DNA of 6,393 nucleotides from positions 1 to 6,393 of the forward strand of contig JBAWXE010000124.1 in assembly GCA_037144255.1 (NCBI GenBank), given 5' to 3'. This document shows, piece by piece, positions 1 through 6,324 of this stretch (the first letter of the stretch is position 1; the number at the start of each line of letters is the position of its first letter). The notes below the pieces were generated by a model. The model was not told the origin of the DNA and made no database searches. It saw only the letters and a program-made list of their open reading frames with translations. Source of the DNA: JBAWXE01 sp037144255. GTDB taxonomy: Bacteria; Bacteroidota; Bacteroidia; Chitinophagales; Chitinophagaceae. Both the position numbers and the translations under genes were made by a program.

Positions 1-1643
1 GTGCAGTAGCGGGGGGGGCCAGCACAGCTGCCAGACTCCGCAGATTAGATGAACATGCAGAGATACTTATATTTGAACGAGGAGCTTATATTTCTTATGC
101 CAATTGTGGTTTGCCTTATTACATAGGTGAGGTGATAAAAGACAGAAACAAACTCTTTGTGCAAACAGCTACTGCATTCAATAAGCGATTCAATATTGAT
201 GTACGTGTGAAAACTGAAGTAACGGCCATAGATCCAATAAAGAAAGTAGTAACTGCTACAGACTTGAATACCGGGAAAGTGTACGAAGAACACTACGACA
301 AACTGGTTTTGTCTCCGGGTGCTGAGCCTATTCGCCCACTATTACCTGGCATTACACTGCCGGGCATTTTCACATTGCGCAATGTGGCCGATACAGATCT
401 TATAAAAGCTCATGTAGATACCAATAAATTAGGGAAAGCTGTCATTGTTGGTGCAGGGTTCATTGGCCTTGAAATGGCAGAGAACTTGCATAAGCTGGGA
501 ATGCATGTTACTATTATTGAAATGGGTACTCAGATACTGGCACCTATGGATTTTCCAATGGCAGCATTGGTGCAGCAACATATACGTTCCAAAGGCGTGC
601 ATCTACAATTAAGCACTACGGTACAAGGTTTTGAAAAAAATGGCAATGGTATAAAGGTGTTATTGAGCAATACAGATGCTATTGATGCTGATGTGGTCAT
701 ATTATCCATTGGTGTTAGACCTGATACCAAACTGGCCCTAGCAGCTGGATTGCAACTGGGTGATGCTAAGGGTATTTATGTAAATGAGTATTTGCAAACA
801 TCCAATCCGGATATATATGCAGTGGGCGATGCTATCGAATTCACCAATCCTATTTCAGGCAAGTCTATGAGTACATACCTTGCGGGCCCGGCTAACAAAC
901 AAGGTCGCATTTGCGCAAACAATATAGTATTGGGTAATAAACAATCCTATAAAGGTGCTATCAACACAGCTATCGTTCAGGTGTTTGATATGACAGTTGG
1001 TACTGCCGGTATGGCATCTAAGCATCTTACTGCTGCCCATATCGATCATTTGGCATCAACTACTCATAGCGCTTCTCATGCAGGTTATTATCCTAATTCC
1101 AAGCAAATGAGCATCCAAATAACATTCTCTCCTGACAATGGTCAGTTGTTGGGGGCACAGGTAGCCGGTTATGATGGTGCCGATAAGCGTCTGGATGTGT
1201 TATCCTCTATGATACAACATAATGGTACCATATATGACCTTATGGAGTATGAACATGCCTATGCCCCACCATACTCATCTGCCAAAGACCCTATTAATAT
1301 GTCGGGCTTTGTAGCCGATAATATCTTACAAAAGCGACTCAGAGTTGTATATTGGAGCGATGTAGCCAAAATAGGTGCAGATGATCTGTTGTTAGATGTA
1401 CGCAATCCTGACGAGTTTGAACGAGGTACCATACCCAATGCTATCAACTTGCCTGTAGATGAGCTGCGCTCTCGTATGCAGGAACTGCCAAAGGATAAGA
1501 ACATCTATATATTCTGCCAGATAGGGCTTAGAGGGTACCTGGCACAACGAATACTATTACAAAATGGCTATGATAATGTGCGCAATGTATCAGGTGGTTA
1601 TGCCTTGTGGAAACCCTGCTCATTGGAACATGCCATGTCATAG
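1..1643 (+). CDS. CoA-disulfide reductase-like flavoprotein with C-terminal rhodanese domain (5' end cut by window edge)
   Basis: This is an FAD- and NAD(P)H-dependent pyridine nucleotide-disulfide oxidoreductase of the CoA-disulfide/persulfide reductase group (CoADR-Rhd type), expected in the cytoplasm, where family members reduce CoA disulfide or CoA persulfide and polysulfide. The frame is open to the left edge: from position 3 it reads AVAGGAS, the end of the N-terminal FAD-binding glycine motif, so roughly ten residues are missing. A TTG at 111 could be taken as a start but would remove the active site, so it is rejected. Numbering visible codons from position 3, there is the single redox cysteine in SYANCGLPYYIG (Cys35), the NAD(P)H-binding motif VIVGAGFIGLEMAE (about 147-160), the second FAD motif DIYAVGD (about 270-276), and the dimerisation domain with the tyrosines of AGYYP and YAPPYSSAKDP that match the catalytic tyrosines of CoADR. 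The rhodanese domain covers about residues 450-540, with its cysteine in CQIGLRG (Cys505). Polysulfide versus CoA-disulfide preference cannot be read from the sequence. Confidence 0.93.
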   Translation, partial: AVAGGASTAARLRRLDEHAEILIFERGAYISYANCGLPYYIGEVIKDRNKLFVQTATAFNKRFNIDVRVKTEVTAIDPIKKVVTATDLNTGKVYEEHYDKLVLSPGAEPIRPLLPGITLPGIFTLRNVADTDLIKAHVDTNKLGKAVIVGAGFIGLEMAENLHKLGMHVTIIEMGTQILAPMDFPMAALVQQHIRSKGVHLQLSTTVQGFEKNGNGIKVLLSNTDAIDADVVILSIGVRPDTKLALAAGLQLGDAKGIYVNEYLQTSNPDIYAVGDAIEFTNPISGKSMSTYLAGPANKQGRICANNIVLGNKQSYKGAINTAIVQVFDMTVGTAGMASKHLTAAHIDHLASTTHSASHAGYYPNSKQMSIQITFSPDNGQLLGAQVAGYDGADKRLDVLSSMIQHNGTIYDLMEYEHAYAPPYSSAKDPINMSGFVADNILQKRLRVVYWSDVAKIGADDLLLDVRNPDEFERGTIPNAINLPVDELRSRMQELPKDKNIYIFCQIGLRGYLAQRILLQNGYDNVRNVSGGYALWKPCSLEHAMS

Positions 1644-1688
1644 TTATATTTAACAGACCATATTATTATCATATAAAAATTACAAAAC

Positions 1689-2414
1689 GTGAAAAAACTA
1701 TTCTCCATATTAATATTGTCATCGCTTACCTATTTAGGTGCTTGTCAAAATTCGGGTACTAATGCCGGCACTATCAAAGAGACCATACCTGTAGAACAGT
1801 TTGAAAAGAAACTTACAGAATCGCCCACTGCACAACTGCTAGATGTAAGAACTCCGGAAGAGTATAATGATGGGCATTTGAAGAATGCTGTGAATATGAA
1901 TTTTCGGGATGACAACTTTAAGGAGCAAGTAAGCAAACTGGATAAAACAAAACCGGTATTTGTATACTGCCTCTCAGGAGGGCGTAGTGGCAATGCTGCC
2001 AAGATGTTACAGGAAATGAATTTTAAGGAAGTGTATAATATGGATGGCGGTATCATGAGATGGGAGCAAGCAGGAAAAGCAACTGAAAAAGGAGCAGGTA
2101 AACCGAAGCCAGCAGGTATGAGCATGGCCGACCTGAACAAAGCCGTAAGCGTGAAGAAGTATGTATTGGTAGATTATAACGCGCCATGGTGTGCGCCTTG
2201 CCAAAAAATGATGCCAGTGCTGGAAGCCTTTACAGATAGAAGGAAAGCTAAACTGGCCATGCTGAAGATAAACGCCGATGACAACAAAGCCCTGATGAAA
2301 GAAAAGGACATAGCTGGTATCCCCTATTTGGAACTCTATATGGATGGCAAGCTGATATGGAAACATGAAGGCTTTATTGAAGAAGCACAACTGATAGCGG
2401 AGACCAAGTTATAA
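1689..2414 (+). CDS. Lipoprotein with rhodanese and thioredoxin domains
   Basis: This 241-residue protein joins two sulfur/thiol domains behind a lipoprotein signal. Residues 1-18 form a signal peptide (MKK, then a hydrophobic stretch), with lipobox LGAC and lipidated Cys19; the residues after it (QNSG) lack the acidic export signal known from some surface lipoproteins of Bacteroidota, so a periplasmic position is likely. The rhodanese domain (about 30-130) has LDVRTPEEY and the active-site loop CLSGGRS with Cys94. A linker rich in Gly, Lys and Pro (about 131-143) leads to a thioredoxin-fold domain (about 144-241) with WCAPC at 167-171 and a cis-proline in GIPYLE (Pro212). A plausible role is to accept sulfane sulfur on Cys94 and release it through the thioredoxin dithiol. 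The start is GTG, chosen because it gives a complete signal peptide and no in-frame ATG lies nearby. It begins 45 bases after the flavoprotein gene with no terminator between, so the two are probably one transcript. Confidence 0.92.
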   Translation: MKKLFSILILSSLTYLGACQNSGTNAGTIKETIPVEQFEKKLTESPTAQLLDVRTPEEYNDGHLKNAVNMNFRDDNFKEQVSKLDKTKPVFVYCLSGGRSGNAAKMLQEMNFKEVYNMDGGIMRWEQAGKATEKGAGKPKPAGMSMADLNKAVSVKKYVLVDYNAPWCAPCQKMMPVLEAFTDRRKAKLAMLKINADDNKALMKEKDIAGIPYLELYMDGKLIWKHEGFIEEAQLIAETKL

Positions 2415-2536
2415 ACACTGAATCTTACACATAATAATGAGTGCTTATTTTTAAGATATTGCCATATTAATTAACCTTCATACCTATATGGTGGTAATTA
2501 TTATTAACAAAGGGTGATATGAATTTATTTTTCTCA

Positions 2537-2544
2537 TACCTTTG
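2537..2544 (+). promoter_or_regulatory. Candidate Bacteroidota -7 promoter element for the T9SS cargo gene
   Basis: TACCTTTG matches the TAnnTTTG consensus for the Bacteroidota housekeeping sigma factor at all six fixed bases. It lies 17 bases before the ATG at 2562, which would give a leader of about 12 bases. No perfect TTG is present at the -33 spacing; the nearest is a GTG at 2514-2516, 20 bases upstream. The match and placement are seen directly; promoter activity is inferred. Confidence 0.6.
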
Positions 2545-2561
2545 TAAAAAATATATTCATA

Positions 2562-3638
2562 ATGAGCGCTCGTTTACTACAATTTTATTTCTTCATTGCT
2601 GCCCTTTTCATAGGTGGGAATGCATTTGCAACTGGGTTTACCATTTCTGTTAGCCCTAACGATACCATCTGTCATGGTACTATTGTTACATTCACTGCAG
2701 GTACTACAGGTTCTTATGGTTATATATGGAAGGTGAATGGCATACCTGCACCCAGTATCACCTCTACATTCACAACCACGACACTGAATAATAATGATGC
2801 TGTAAAGTGTTTGCTGACCAATGCTGCTGGTGATACTATTCTGTTTACATCCAATACCATCACCATGACAGTGGATAGTTTACCACCTATCACACCGATA
2901 CTGGGTGGGGATAGTGTATGTTTAGGAAGCACACTACAACTATATGATAGTACCCATGGCGGTATTTGGGGTAGTAGCAATACCACTTATGCAACTGTAG
3001 ATTTGAATAACGGACTGGTAAGCGGATTATCACCAACACCTAACTTAGGCCCTAATCAACTGCGTATTGTATACATCATGACCAACAACTGCGGTTCTGA
3101 TACCGTGAGATTCAGAGTGCGTGTACACCAACCTGCAGGGCCTATCATGCTGACAGGTAACAATCCTTTATGCATAGATTCTTTTGCCAATATCAGAGAT
3201 ACTGCACGTGGTGGACTTTGGTCCTTTAGCGATACTACCATCTCTAAGATCGTTGGTCCGTTTGGTACTATACAAGGCCTGAGTGCAGGTACTGTATCTA
3301 TTTATTACAATCTTACAAATGCCTGTGGCAGTATGGCAGATACTATGACTTTACATGTGATCAACTGTGATACGCCTACAAGTGTAGCCCATGCGAATGT
3401 GAAGGAAGCTGCTGTTAATATCTACCCTAATCCTAATACCGGTACATTCAATATTCATATAGGTGCTGATCATACTACTGCTACGTGCATTATCACTAAT
3501 ATGCTGGGTGTGAAAGTACAGGAACTGAACCTGAATGGCGGTAGCACTACTGCTGTAAGCATGAATACTGCAGGTATCTATTTTATATTGGTACAAGCAG
3601 GTGCTGAGCATTACACTACCAAACTGATAGTACAGTAA
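2562..3638 (+). CDS. Secreted Ig-like module protein with T9SS type A sorting domain
   Basis: This 358-residue protein is exported by Sec and then across the outer membrane by the type IX system. Residues 1-23 are a signal peptide ending near AFA/TG. An Ig-like module follows (about 27-104, with cysteines 37 and 83). Then come two related modules (about 108-188 and 192-267), each with an early Cys, a GG-I/L-W motif, a central S-x-T-T, a GL-S stretch and a late TN-x-CGS. The C-terminal 75 residues (about 283-358) are a type A sorting domain: IYPNPNTGTFNI at 287-298, ITNMLGVKV, and AGIYFILVQ before the end TTKLIVQ. No enzymatic domain is visible, so a surface, adhesin-like or structural role is possible but unproven. 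The gene has its own promoter element and a strong terminator, so it is probably transcribed alone. Confidence 0.9.
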   Translation: MSARLLQFYFFIAALFIGGNAFATGFTISVSPNDTICHGTIVTFTAGTTGSYGYIWKVNGIPAPSITSTFTTTTLNNNDAVKCLLTNAAGDTILFTSNTITMTVDSLPPITPILGGDSVCLGSTLQLYDSTHGGIWGSSNTTYATVDLNNGLVSGLSPTPNLGPNQLRIVYIMTNNCGSDTVRFRVRVHQPAGPIMLTGNNPLCIDSFANIRDTARGGLWSFSDTTISKIVGPFGTIQGLSAGTVSIYYNLTNACGSMADTMTLHVINCDTPTSVAHANVKEAAVNIYPNPNTGTFNIHIGADHTTATCIITNMLGVKVQELNLNGGSTTAVSMNTAGIYFILVQAGAEHYTTKLIVQ

Positions 3639-3666
3639 TAATAATTGAAATAATAATTTGAACTTT

Positions 3667-3704
3667 TACCCCGTGATACGATATGTATTGCGGGGTATTT
3701 TTTT
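3667..3704 (+). terminator. Strong intrinsic terminator after the T9SS cargo gene
   Basis: The arms TACCCCG (3667-3673) and CGGGGTA (3691-3697) pair perfectly. The pairing continues inward through two G-T wobbles, four Watson-Crick pairs and a further G-T wobble to a three-base loop at 3681-3683, giving about 14 pairs. Seven T residues follow at 3698-3704. It starts 28 bases after the stop codon at 3638 and closes that transcription unit. Confidence 0.92.
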
Positions 3705-3867
3705 GTGCATATACGATTTTTTAAAAGGTTGAAAATGGATGTTTTGCAGGTAATACAAGTTTATATTTGGGTTTCATGAAGTTTTCATATCAATGATAGT
3801 TTTGAGGAATTTGAAATTAGAGAGCTGCAAAATTAACATATAATCGATGGTTCATTTTCTAATGGGT
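3705..3867. other. AT-rich intergenic stretch, no gene recognised
   Basis: Together with the terminator before it and the promoter after it, this forms a 285-base gap between 3638 and 3924. The only open frames starting with ATG are very short (about 14 codons at most on the + strand), without any family resemblance. I see no RNA gene fold, repeat or clear regulatory element in this part. Confidence 0.6.
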
Positions 3868-3898
3868 TTGAAGTTCTCAAAGAACACATGTAACTTTA
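3868..3898 (+). promoter_or_regulatory. Candidate promoter for the 132-residue secreted protein, with a dyad in the spacer
   Basis: TTG at 3868-3870 and TAACTTTA at 3891-3898 are separated by 20 bases, the spacing expected for Bacteroidota -33 and -7 elements; the -7 box matches five of the six fixed bases of TAnnTTTG. The predicted start of transcription near 3904 would leave a leader of about 20 bases before the ATG at 3924. The spacer holds an inverted repeat, GTTCT-caa-AGAAC (3873-3885), which could be an operator or chance. Confidence 0.5.
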
Positions 3899-3923
3899 TT
3901 TAGAATTATATAGCTATAATACT

Positions 3924-4322
3924 ATGAATAAGCGCATACTGATCACTTTTACATTGCAGATGATAGCATCATTATCATATGGTCAATTGCAAAAAGCCAA
4001 GGATATAGATATAGTAGATATTCGTAAATTGAATACTCCTATACCAGACCGGAAATATCATCAACATCATGATGCAGTAATGTATCGTACATCTGCAATG
4101 TCTAAAGGAGATAGTTATGTACTTGTATATTATCAAATGGAGGGGGATAGTATACGATACCATAAGGCCATTTATAATAGCAAGGATGTGATGAACAAAG
4201 CGGCATATGTGTGGAGGAAGGATACTATAGTGCTGCGTATGTATAATGTATCAACGAAGAGGGATATCAAATTTAAGGCATGGGGCTACGGAGCTACATC
4301 TGCTATGGATACAGATGAGTAA
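3924..4322 (+). CDS. Small secreted protein of unknown function
   Basis: I do not recognise this 132-residue protein. Residues 1-20 make a signal peptide (MNKR, a hydrophobic core, then SYG before Q21). The mature part of about 110 residues has no cysteine and no further hydrophobic segment. It contains alternating stretches that look like beta strands (SYVLVYYQM, SIRYHKAIY, DTIVLRMYNV, DIKFKAWGYG) and a His cluster YHQHHD at about 45-50. The acidic end is TDE. It is probably periplasmic or surface-exposed; there is no lipobox. It has its own candidate promoter and ends 24 bases before the next gene on the same strand, so the two may be transcribed together. That it is a real gene rests on the signal peptide, the promoter and the lack of any competing frame. 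Confidence 0.75.
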   Translation: MNKRILITFTLQMIASLSYGQLQKAKDIDIVDIRKLNTPIPDRKYHQHHDAVMYRTSAMSKGDSYVLVYYQMEGDSIRYHKAIYNSKDVMNKAAYVWRKDTIVLRMYNVSTKRDIKFKAWGYGATSAMDTDE

Positions 4323-4346
4323 AGTAATGTTGTACATTTTTTATTA

Positions 4347-4844
4347 ATGAGCATGTTAATAGTTCATTTATTTTCCGCAAGCATAGAGATCATTGGAGTT
4401 AATCCATTTGTATTTGTACCTGAGGATATTTTGGCAAGTATTTTTGTACAAGCCGGAAAGGAAAGGGGGCATATACCTATAAAAGGTACTCTAAATGGCA
4501 AAGCATATATCCAAACCTTAGTAAAATATAGTGGCCAATGGCGCTTATATATTAATACAAGTATGCTAAAGAATTCGCCCAAAAGAATTGGTGAAATCAT
4601 AGAGCTAACAATAGGCTACGACCCAGCTGACAGAAGTATTGAGATACACCCTAAACTTGCTAAAGCGCTGAAGGAGAATAAGCCAGCTAAAGCAGTATTT
4701 GATTCTTTAAGCCCATCGCGCAGGCATGAAATAGTAAGATATATAGCTCATCTTAAAACTGAAAAAAGTGTAGAAAGGAATGTAGCTAAAGCTATTAATT
4801 TCCTACTTGGTAAAGAGAGGTTTGTAGGAAGGGATAAACCGTAA
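4347..4844 (+). CDS. DUF1905 and YdeI/OmdA-like domain protein
   Basis: This 165-residue protein has the arrangement of the DUF1905-OmdA family, small bacterial proteins sometimes annotated as bacteriocin-protection or YdeI/OmpD-associated proteins; the molecular function is not established. Residues about 12-95 fit DUF1905 (a small beta barrel: IPIKGTLNGKAYIQTLVK, then WRLYINTSMLK and GEIIELTIGYD). Residues about 102-158 fit the helical OmdA part: LAKAL, then FDSLSPSRRHEIVRYI and a basic helix that includes NVAKAINFLL and ends GKERF. There is no signal peptide, so it should be cytoplasmic, unlike its neighbours. Two in-frame ATG codons lie at 4347 and 4353; no ribosome binding site decides between them. 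The gene ends with three consecutive in-frame stop codons, TAA TAA TGA (4842-4850). Confidence 0.8.
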   Translation: MSMLIVHLFSASIEIIGVNPFVFVPEDILASIFVQAGKERGHIPIKGTLNGKAYIQTLVKYSGQWRLYINTSMLKNSPKRIGEIIELTIGYDPADRSIEIHPKLAKALKENKPAKAVFDSLSPSRRHEIVRYIAHLKTEKSVERNVAKAINFLLGKERFVGRDKP

Positions 4845-4872
4845 TAATGATTTTACTAATTTAATGATTATT
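4843..4872. terminator. Weak AT-only inverted repeat between convergent genes
   Basis: AATAAT (4843-4848) pairs with ATTATT (4867-4872); after one G/G mismatch three more A-T pairs are possible. The repeat overlaps the stop codons of both the + strand gene ending at 4844 and the - strand gene ending at 4868. It may act as a shared, weak transcript end for both, but a stem made only of A-T pairs is poor as an intrinsic terminator. Confidence 0.25.
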
Positions 4873-5647
4873 CCCACCAATGAGCTAATTCTATTTTTTT
4901 TGCATTTTGTGTATTGATTGCATCTGGGTTGCCGCTATTCCATGCAGTATAGTAACTGTCCCAGCCATAACTAATATACTTATTATTTAATCCGAATTCT
5001 CCAGCTCCAATATCTAGATCTCCACTCTCTGGGATTCTAAAATCTCCCCAATTGCATTTTTCTTGACTTCCTGTATTGTAGCTTGTCCATTTAGCAACAC
5101 ATTCATTGTTGCTAAATCCATCGCTATAGGATGAAATTGCATCATATTTGATTTTGTTATACTTATTTAAGTAAAATCGTGTTTTCATAATTCCCTTGAT
5201 TTCTCCAGCTATACGTTTGGTGCTGTCTTCAAAGAAATCTATTTCACAAATGATCTCACCTTGTTTGTATCTAGGGTCATCTCTTTGTGCAAATAATATT
5301 ACTTTTTTTATTGTAATTGTACCTTGAAAAGTATTTATGTAGTTCTTAACTCTAGTTTTTCCTACTACCATATATTGATAAGGACTCTGCTTATTCTTTA
5401 CTATTGATATATAGTGAATATAAAATCGACGATAATTTTTTCCTATAAAGCCTATTGGGTCTGGTAATTTTATTTTTTCATTTCCACCTTCTATATTGAT
5501 ACTATCGCATTTCCAAAGTGAATGTATGTCATGATGTTTTATTATTTCCAAATTGTTTTTTGCTGTTTTTACTTGACAAAATGATGTAGTACAGTATAAG
5601 ATCATCATGAAAAATGGAGGGCATATTTTTGATAGTGTATTACTCAT
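4868..5647 (-). CDS. Secreted protein of unknown function with a CNWGDFRIP-type C-terminal region
   Basis: This 259-residue protein probably carries a Sec signal peptide: a short N-terminus with Lys7, then the hydrophobic stretch PPFFMMILYCTTSFC with cleavage near Gln25. No proper lipobox is seen. The mature protein begins with a strand-rich half including LWKCDSINIEGG, LPDPIGFIGKNYRRFYIHYI and YQYMVVGKTRVKN. A Gly/Asp-rich C-terminal region follows, with CNWGDFRIP, GDLDIGAGEF and KYISYGWDSYY at about 198-232. Cys183 and Cys198 could form a disulfide. I recall similar hypothetical proteins in Bacteroidota sharing the RF-I-H, CNWGD and GAGEF elements, but can attach no domain name or function. 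The gene is notably AT-rich (28-30% GC in two sampled 60-base lines versus 43% in one from the flavoprotein). It lies downstream of the terminator of the 154-residue gene, so it probably has its own promoter, which I could not identify. Confidence 0.8.
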   Translation of the reverse strand: MSNTLSKICPPFFMMILYCTTSFCQVKTAKNNLEIIKHHDIHSLWKCDSINIEGGNEKIKLPDPIGFIGKNYRRFYIHYISIVKNKQSPYQYMVVGKTRVKNYINTFQGTITIKKVILFAQRDDPRYKQGEIICEIDFFEDSTKRIAGEIKGIMKTRFYLNKYNKIKYDAISSYSDGFSNNECVAKWTSYNTGSQEKCNWGDFRIPESGDLDIGAGEFGLNNKYISYGWDSYYTAWNSGNPDAINTQNAKKIELAHWWE

Positions 5648-5680
5648 AAAGAAGTTTTTTTATAGAATCGTAGTTGTATA

Positions 5681-5715
5681 AAATTAAAAAATCCACCTGT
5701 AAAAGATGGATTTTT
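5681..5715 (-). terminator. Intrinsic terminator of the 154-residue secreted protein gene
   Basis: AAAAATCCA (5687-5695) and TGGATTTTT (5707-5715) form a perfect nine-pair stem with an 11-base loop. Read on the - strand, the stem runs into a T-rich tail made by the A-rich stretch at 5681-5691. It begins 24 bases after the stop codon at 5739, separating that gene from the next - strand gene. On the + strand the T run lies inside the stem, so it may work weakly in that direction too. Confidence 0.8.
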
Positions 5716-5738
5716 CAATGTCATAAATATGTTTCAGC

Positions 5739-6203
5739 TCAGCAGCCTGGTTTCTTGGTATCATAGTCTACACAACCAGAAGAAAAAGTTACCGGTACTA
5801 GTATCTGAAGGAAGTCGGCATTAGGGTGTTGTCTTTGTCTTTCGCTGAGAGAAAATACCTGTACTTTTATAGTTTCTTGTTTGGTCATTGGCAGGTACTT
5901 ATTAGCAATAGCAAGAGGTTGTTCTAGCCCATTAATATAGAGTTTGTTGTTTCTCTTTTCAACTATAAAACCTTTCACCTGATCCACTATATTATCTGCG
6001 ATCATACGCTGAACTAATTGGTTGGATTCTTGTTGATTGGCTTGCTGATCTTTTGTTTTCACATAGCTTTTTTCTGCAAGTTTGCTATTCCCTGACTGTG
6101 CATAAGATGGAGCTGTAATGACTAAGCATGTAATAATTGTAATAGTAATGATACCTGCCAGCACTCTACGAAAACTCAATGGATTCTTTTTCATACGAAT
6201 CAT
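5739..6203 (-). CDS. Small secreted protein with a C-terminal cysteine pair, function unknown
   Basis: This 154-residue protein has a long signal peptide (about residues 1-35: MKK near the start, FRR, the hydrophobic core VLAGIITITIITCLVI, then SYA before Q36). A polar, Gln- and Asn-rich linker (about 37-65) follows. The rest is a compact domain with VDQVKGFIVEKRNNKLYING (about 73-92), a stretch LAIANKYLP and QILVPVTF. The C-terminus is SSGCVDYDTKKPGC, with Cys144 and the last residue Cys154, which may form a disulfide loop. The KLYING part resembles small extracytoplasmic proteins of Chitinophagaceae that I cannot name further. There are two in-frame ATG codons, at 6203 and 6194; the second (MKKNP) gives a more usual signal peptide and a leader of about 16 bases from the candidate promoter, so the true start may be 6194. 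Confidence 0.75.
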   Translation of the reverse strand: MIRMKKNPLSFRRVLAGIITITIITCLVITAPSYAQSGNSKLAEKSYVKTKDQQANQQESNQLVQRMIADNIVDQVKGFIVEKRNNKLYINGLEQPLAIANKYLPMTKQETIKVQVFSLSERQRQHPNADFLQILVPVTFSSGCVDYDTKKPGC

Positions 6204-6215
6204 TTATTTGCTTAT

Positions 6216-6223
6216 TAAAGTTA
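6216..6223 (-). promoter_or_regulatory. Possible -7 element for the 154-residue secreted protein gene
   Basis: On the - strand this reads TAACTTTA, five of the six fixed bases of the Bacteroidota TAnnTTTG consensus and identical to the -7 box proposed upstream of the gene at 3924. It lies 12 bases before the ATG at 6203. No TTG is found at the expected -33 position, so the call is weak. Confidence 0.3.
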
Positions 6224-6280
6224 TGAATTTCTTTTTGCATAAGAGTTTTTTGTGTTAAATGTTATGTTAAAGCTATGAAA

Positions 6281-6324
6281 AAGGTAAAGAAAAAACCTCA
6301 AACCCTTGTGAGGTCTGAGGTTTT
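6281..6324 (-). terminator. Intrinsic terminator of the - strand gene entering from the right edge
   Basis: AAAACCTCA (6292-6300) and TGAGGTTTT (6316-6324) form a perfect nine-pair stem; after one mismatch ACC (6302-6304) and GGT (6312-6314) add three more pairs, leaving a seven-base loop. On the - strand the stem is followed by TTTTTTCTTT, a good T tract, while the + strand lacks a T run after the stem. It overlaps the stop codon of the partial gene to its right. Confidence 0.8.

Noticed and set aside
111..1643. A start of the flavoprotein at the TTG codon at 111
   Set aside because: The same frame is open to the left edge and encodes the FAD-binding glycine motif and the redox cysteine, so the true start lies outside the window.
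1745..2140. A 131-codon open frame on the - strand
   Set aside because: It lies wholly opposite the lipoprotein gene, whose signal peptide and domains are convincing; its own protein shows no family features.
2007..2390. A 127-codon open frame on the - strand
   Set aside because: It lies opposite the rhodanese and thioredoxin coding region, and its His-, Phe- and Cys-rich composition is typical of antisense reading.
2431..2491. Possible terminator hairpins after the lipoprotein gene (AATAA/TTATT and CCATAT/ATATGG)
   Set aside because: The stems are only five and six pairs with little GC, and the second has an 18-base loop and no T tract.
4333..4340. TACATTTT as a -7 element for the DUF1905 gene
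   Set aside because: The last fixed base is wrong, no TTG lies at the -33 spacing, and it is only six bases before the start codon.
4364..4600. A 78-codon open frame on the - strand
   Set aside because: It lies opposite the DUF1905 domain, which is recognisable on the + strand.
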